The notes below the pieces were generated by a model, which searched no databases, had not been told where the DNA came from, and saw nothing but the letters and a program-made list of their open reading frames with translations. Positions 40,259 to 42,110 of a stretch of 42,110 bases of DNA are shown in pieces; position 1 is the stretch's first letter, and each line of letters opens with the position of its first letter. The translations under genes were made by a program, and so were the position numbers. Where the stretch lies: assembly GCA_944325095.1 (NCBI GenBank), contig CALUYV010000009.1, positions 1 to 42,110 on the forward strand, written 5' to 3'. The DNA comes from Candidatus Gastranaerophilales bacterium (GTDB taxonomy: Bacteria > Cyanobacteriota > Vampirovibrionia > Gastranaerophilales > Gastranaerophilaceae).

Positions 40259-41968
40259 ATGTTAAATTCTATAGAAACAACAAAATACAATACGGGTTTC
40301 CAATTCGCAGATGTTACGAATAGGAAGTCGCCGAGCGACTATTGGATGAAGCCGGGACAGATACAAACCAGACCTCCTGCACAATTTGCAAGTTCATTTA
40401 AGATAATAACCCCCGAAGAAGCGAGAAAAACAAACAACACGAGAATTATCGGTTTATCCGTAGCCGGAGTTACAATTTTAACAGGTATCGGTTTGTTTAC
40501 ACTGATGCGGGGCGGCGGTAACAGAAAATTGCTCCGCTGGTTGAAAATATTTAAAAACTATTTAGAGAAAAAACTTGAGAATATAAAAATTGATAATAAG
40601 AAAATAGAATCCTTTGATAAGACTTATCTATGGGCAATAGGAGTTATTGATAATCTGACCAGAAGAAGTGAAGCGATTAATAATTTTACTGCATTCAAAG
40701 ATTTATTGTTCAAAAAAATTATGCATGTCACTGAACCTACAGGCAAAATTCATGATGTAATTACGGATGTGTTCACCCAAATTGGCCGCCGTTCTGTTGA
40801 AAATTCTTATGCGCGTACGGAGAATAAAATAATAGCAACTCAGGTTGCGTCATCTAAACTGCTGCGCAGAAAAATCTATGATAATCCGGAGCAGATTATT
40901 GAAATAAACGGTAAGAAGGCTACAAGAGCGCAGTGGATGGAAAAAATAACAGAACTTGATAAGGATCTTGTTGATGGTTATTATGATAATTTTGATATAA
41001 AAGCCTTGAAAAAACGTTATTATTCGGTTGCTCATATTTCACAGATACTGGAAACTTCGTTTTCAAAATTAAAGACTTTTTATTCAAAAGATATTTACAG
41101 CAAATTTATTGCGGATGAAAAAATTGCAAAAGAAAAAGATGCAATTATAAAAGAAGTTAAACAGTATAGAAAAGGTCTTTCGTACACCCGGGAAGAGATG
41201 ATAAAATCTTCGGAGGATTTACTCGGCAGAGTTTCAGGATTTATCAGTTTCAGGGATAATACAAACAGAAATCTTTTGAAGGACATACGTCAGGGGTTAA
41301 AAAAATATATCCAGCAGCCTAATGACAGAGATAAAGCCGCAGAATCTGTTGTAAAAGCGGTTGATACATTAACATACAATATCATGCATAATAAAGTAGA
41401 AAGATTTATAAACGGCTCTGATAAAGAGAAGGTTTTATCGGAATTGGCAGACATAAAGAGCAATATAACAGGTTATAAACGCGGTATTGCAGACGAGATA
41501 TTGTCAATTTATAAGCGGTTATTGCCGGAAAAAGAGTTTAAAAAAATACAGAAAGTGTATGCGCGCAGCATAAAATCATTAGATAATTCCATAAGAATAG
41601 AAACCGAAGATTTTACAAATAAAATAAGAGATCTTGCACTTGGCTCCGCTCCTACAGATATGCTTACAATGGTTGGTTCTGTCGCCGTTTTGGGGTATCA
41701 ATTGGGCAAATCCGATAATCGTGATCAGCGTACCTCTATTGCCTTAAAATACGGATTCCCGGCTATAGCAGGTATCGCAGTGTCATTGTATTGTAATGCA
41801 AAATTATATGCCGGTACAAAAGCCTTGATAGTCGGTTCTCTTTCTACATGGGTATTGAACAGGATAGGTTCAAGTTCGGATGAGTATATCAAAAAATACA
41901 AAGCGGAACGTCAGAAAAAACAGGCAAAATCTCTGAATGTAAATAATCAATTTACTGCAGGGGGTTAG
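40259..41968 (+). CDS. Hypothetical protein with a two-helix membrane module (third of three)
   Basis: I do not recognise this 569-residue protein. A polar N-terminus (1 to about 55) precedes one membrane helix (about 62-82), then a long Lys/Glu-rich helical region (about 90-465) that may form coiled coils. Near the C-terminus two hydrophobic helices (about 472-488 and 502-520) flank a charged loop with DNRDQRTS, and a third stretch follows. The helix-loop-helix resembles the proteins at 19235 and 20053, and like them it ends in a Lys/Gln-rich tail. The start is ATG 40259 or GTG 40256. It lies 74 bp after lpxB and is probably separate from the LPS operon. Confidence 0.75.
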   Translation: MLNSIETTKYNTGFQFADVTNRKSPSDYWMKPGQIQTRPPAQFASSFKIITPEEARKTNNTRIIGLSVAGVTILTGIGLFTLMRGGGNRKLLRWLKIFKNYLEKKLENIKIDNKKIESFDKTYLWAIGVIDNLTRRSEAINNFTAFKDLLFKKIMHVTEPTGKIHDVITDVFTQIGRRSVENSYARTENKIIATQVASSKLLRRKIYDNPEQIIEINGKKATRAQWMEKITELDKDLVDGYYDNFDIKALKKRYYSVAHISQILETSFSKLKTFYSKDIYSKFIADEKIAKEKDAIIKEVKQYRKGLSYTREEMIKSSEDLLGRVSGFISFRDNTNRNLLKDIRQGLKKYIQQPNDRDKAAESVVKAVDTLTYNIMHNKVERFINGSDKEKVLSELADIKSNITGYKRGIADEILSIYKRLLPEKEFKKIQKVYARSIKSLDNSIRIETEDFTNKIRDLALGSAPTDMLTMVGSVAVLGYQLGKSDNRDQRTSIALKYGFPAIAGIAVSLYCNAKLYAGTKALIVGSLSTWVLNRIGSSSDEYIKKYKAERQKKQAKSLNVNNQFTAGG

Positions 41969-42030
41969 AATTTTGATAGAGGGTTATACCTTGCCGAGGA
42001 ATGCTGAGATGGAAAATGTTTTTTATCGTC

Positions 42031-42106
42031 ATTCTGATCATCGGAGCATGATTCAGAATCCCCTGCCCACTTCACCAATGTGTCATTCCGGGCTACGACC
42101 CGGAAT
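42031..42106. repeat. Two tandem palindromic units of a dispersed-repeat type
   Basis: Two hairpins lie back to back: 42031-42041 with 42048-42059 (one bulged base), and 42085-42092 with 42099-42106 (perfect, loop CTACGA). Both begin GTCATTC and end GAATCCCC, so they are related copies. The GC-rich unit has the ATTCCGGG...CCCGGAAT look of small palindromic repeats scattered in many bacterial genomes. The stretch from 41969 to the window edge has no gene and may belong to a longer non-coding element that continues beyond the window. Confidence 0.65.
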
Positions 42107-42110
42107 CCCC

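Noticed and set aside
1..42110. A defence system, mobile element or CRISPR array
   Set aside because: No transposase, integrase, restriction-modification, toxin-antitoxin or spaced direct repeats were found. The gene content is housekeeping and envelope functions.

Overview
This 42 kb window is AT-rich, densely coding chromosomal DNA from a diderm (Gram-negative-type) bacterium. My best guess is a non-photosynthetic cyanobacterial relative (Vampirovibrionia/Melainabacteria, probably the gut order Gastranaerophilales). That is an inference from gene content: lipid A genes (lpxI, lpxB), KDO synthesis (kdsA) and an LptD-like protein occur together with an S-layer-homology outer-membrane-type protein, a Tic20-like membrane protein, a MurT-type ligase, a PgpH-type HD protein, and three unrecognised proteins that share a two-helix membrane module. 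I see no transposase, integrase, CRISPR array, tRNA or rRNA.

Layout. 1-5.3 kb: a secreted hypothetical protein, a candidate small RNA, mnmE, wecB (convergent with no gap), a glutaredoxin, and a degenerate hybrid-cluster-protein homologue. 5.3-7.8 kb: rpsL-rpsG without fusA/tuf, then a Tic20-like protein and a TPR protein. 7.9-10.7 kb: the AmmeMemoRadiSam set, a radical SAM gene divergent from a Memo-AMMECR1 fusion and sharing a tiny palindromic promoter with it, then a small membrane protein. 10.7-19.1 kb: an ArsB/NhaD-type transporter, a kdsA/MBL-hydrolase/pheS/rseP run, and a tightly overlapped HEAT/queC/DUF366/SPOR run. 19.2-23.0 kb: two paralogue-like membrane proteins and the SLH protein. 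23.0-25 kb: a 50-residue gene, a strong structured-RNA candidate, surE and a 67-residue gene with a long leader. 25-29.8 kb: pgpH-ybeY-dgkA and a group of small membrane-anchored YtxH/DUF948-like proteins. 29.9-32.4 kb: murT, pdxJ and a zinc-finger-like protein. 32.4-33.9 kb: an anti-sigma/ECF-sigma/Spy-like module with a self-regulation-type promoter. 33.9-40.2 kb: an envelope operon (small membrane peptide, M23 peptidase, LptD-like, class II aldolase, lpxI, lpxB). 40.3-42.1 kb: the third two-helix-module protein and two palindromic repeats at the edge.

How the genes fit together. Much of the window concerns building and watching the envelope: KDO and lipid A synthesis, LPS export, peptidoglycan amidation and hydrolysis, undecaprenol kinase, site-2 protease, SLH anchoring, and a periplasmic stress sigma circuit. 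The rest is translation and tRNA modification (mnmE, queC, rpsL/rpsG, pheS, ybeY).

Most unusual signals: an Hcp family protein that appears to have lost every hybrid-cluster ligand; a set of genes whose perfect TATAAT lies only 6-7 nt before the ATG, implying leaderless mRNAs; two unannotated structured RNAs; and an approximately 105-residue insertion inside the PDZ domain of RseP. All names rest on reading motifs by eye; no database search was run.
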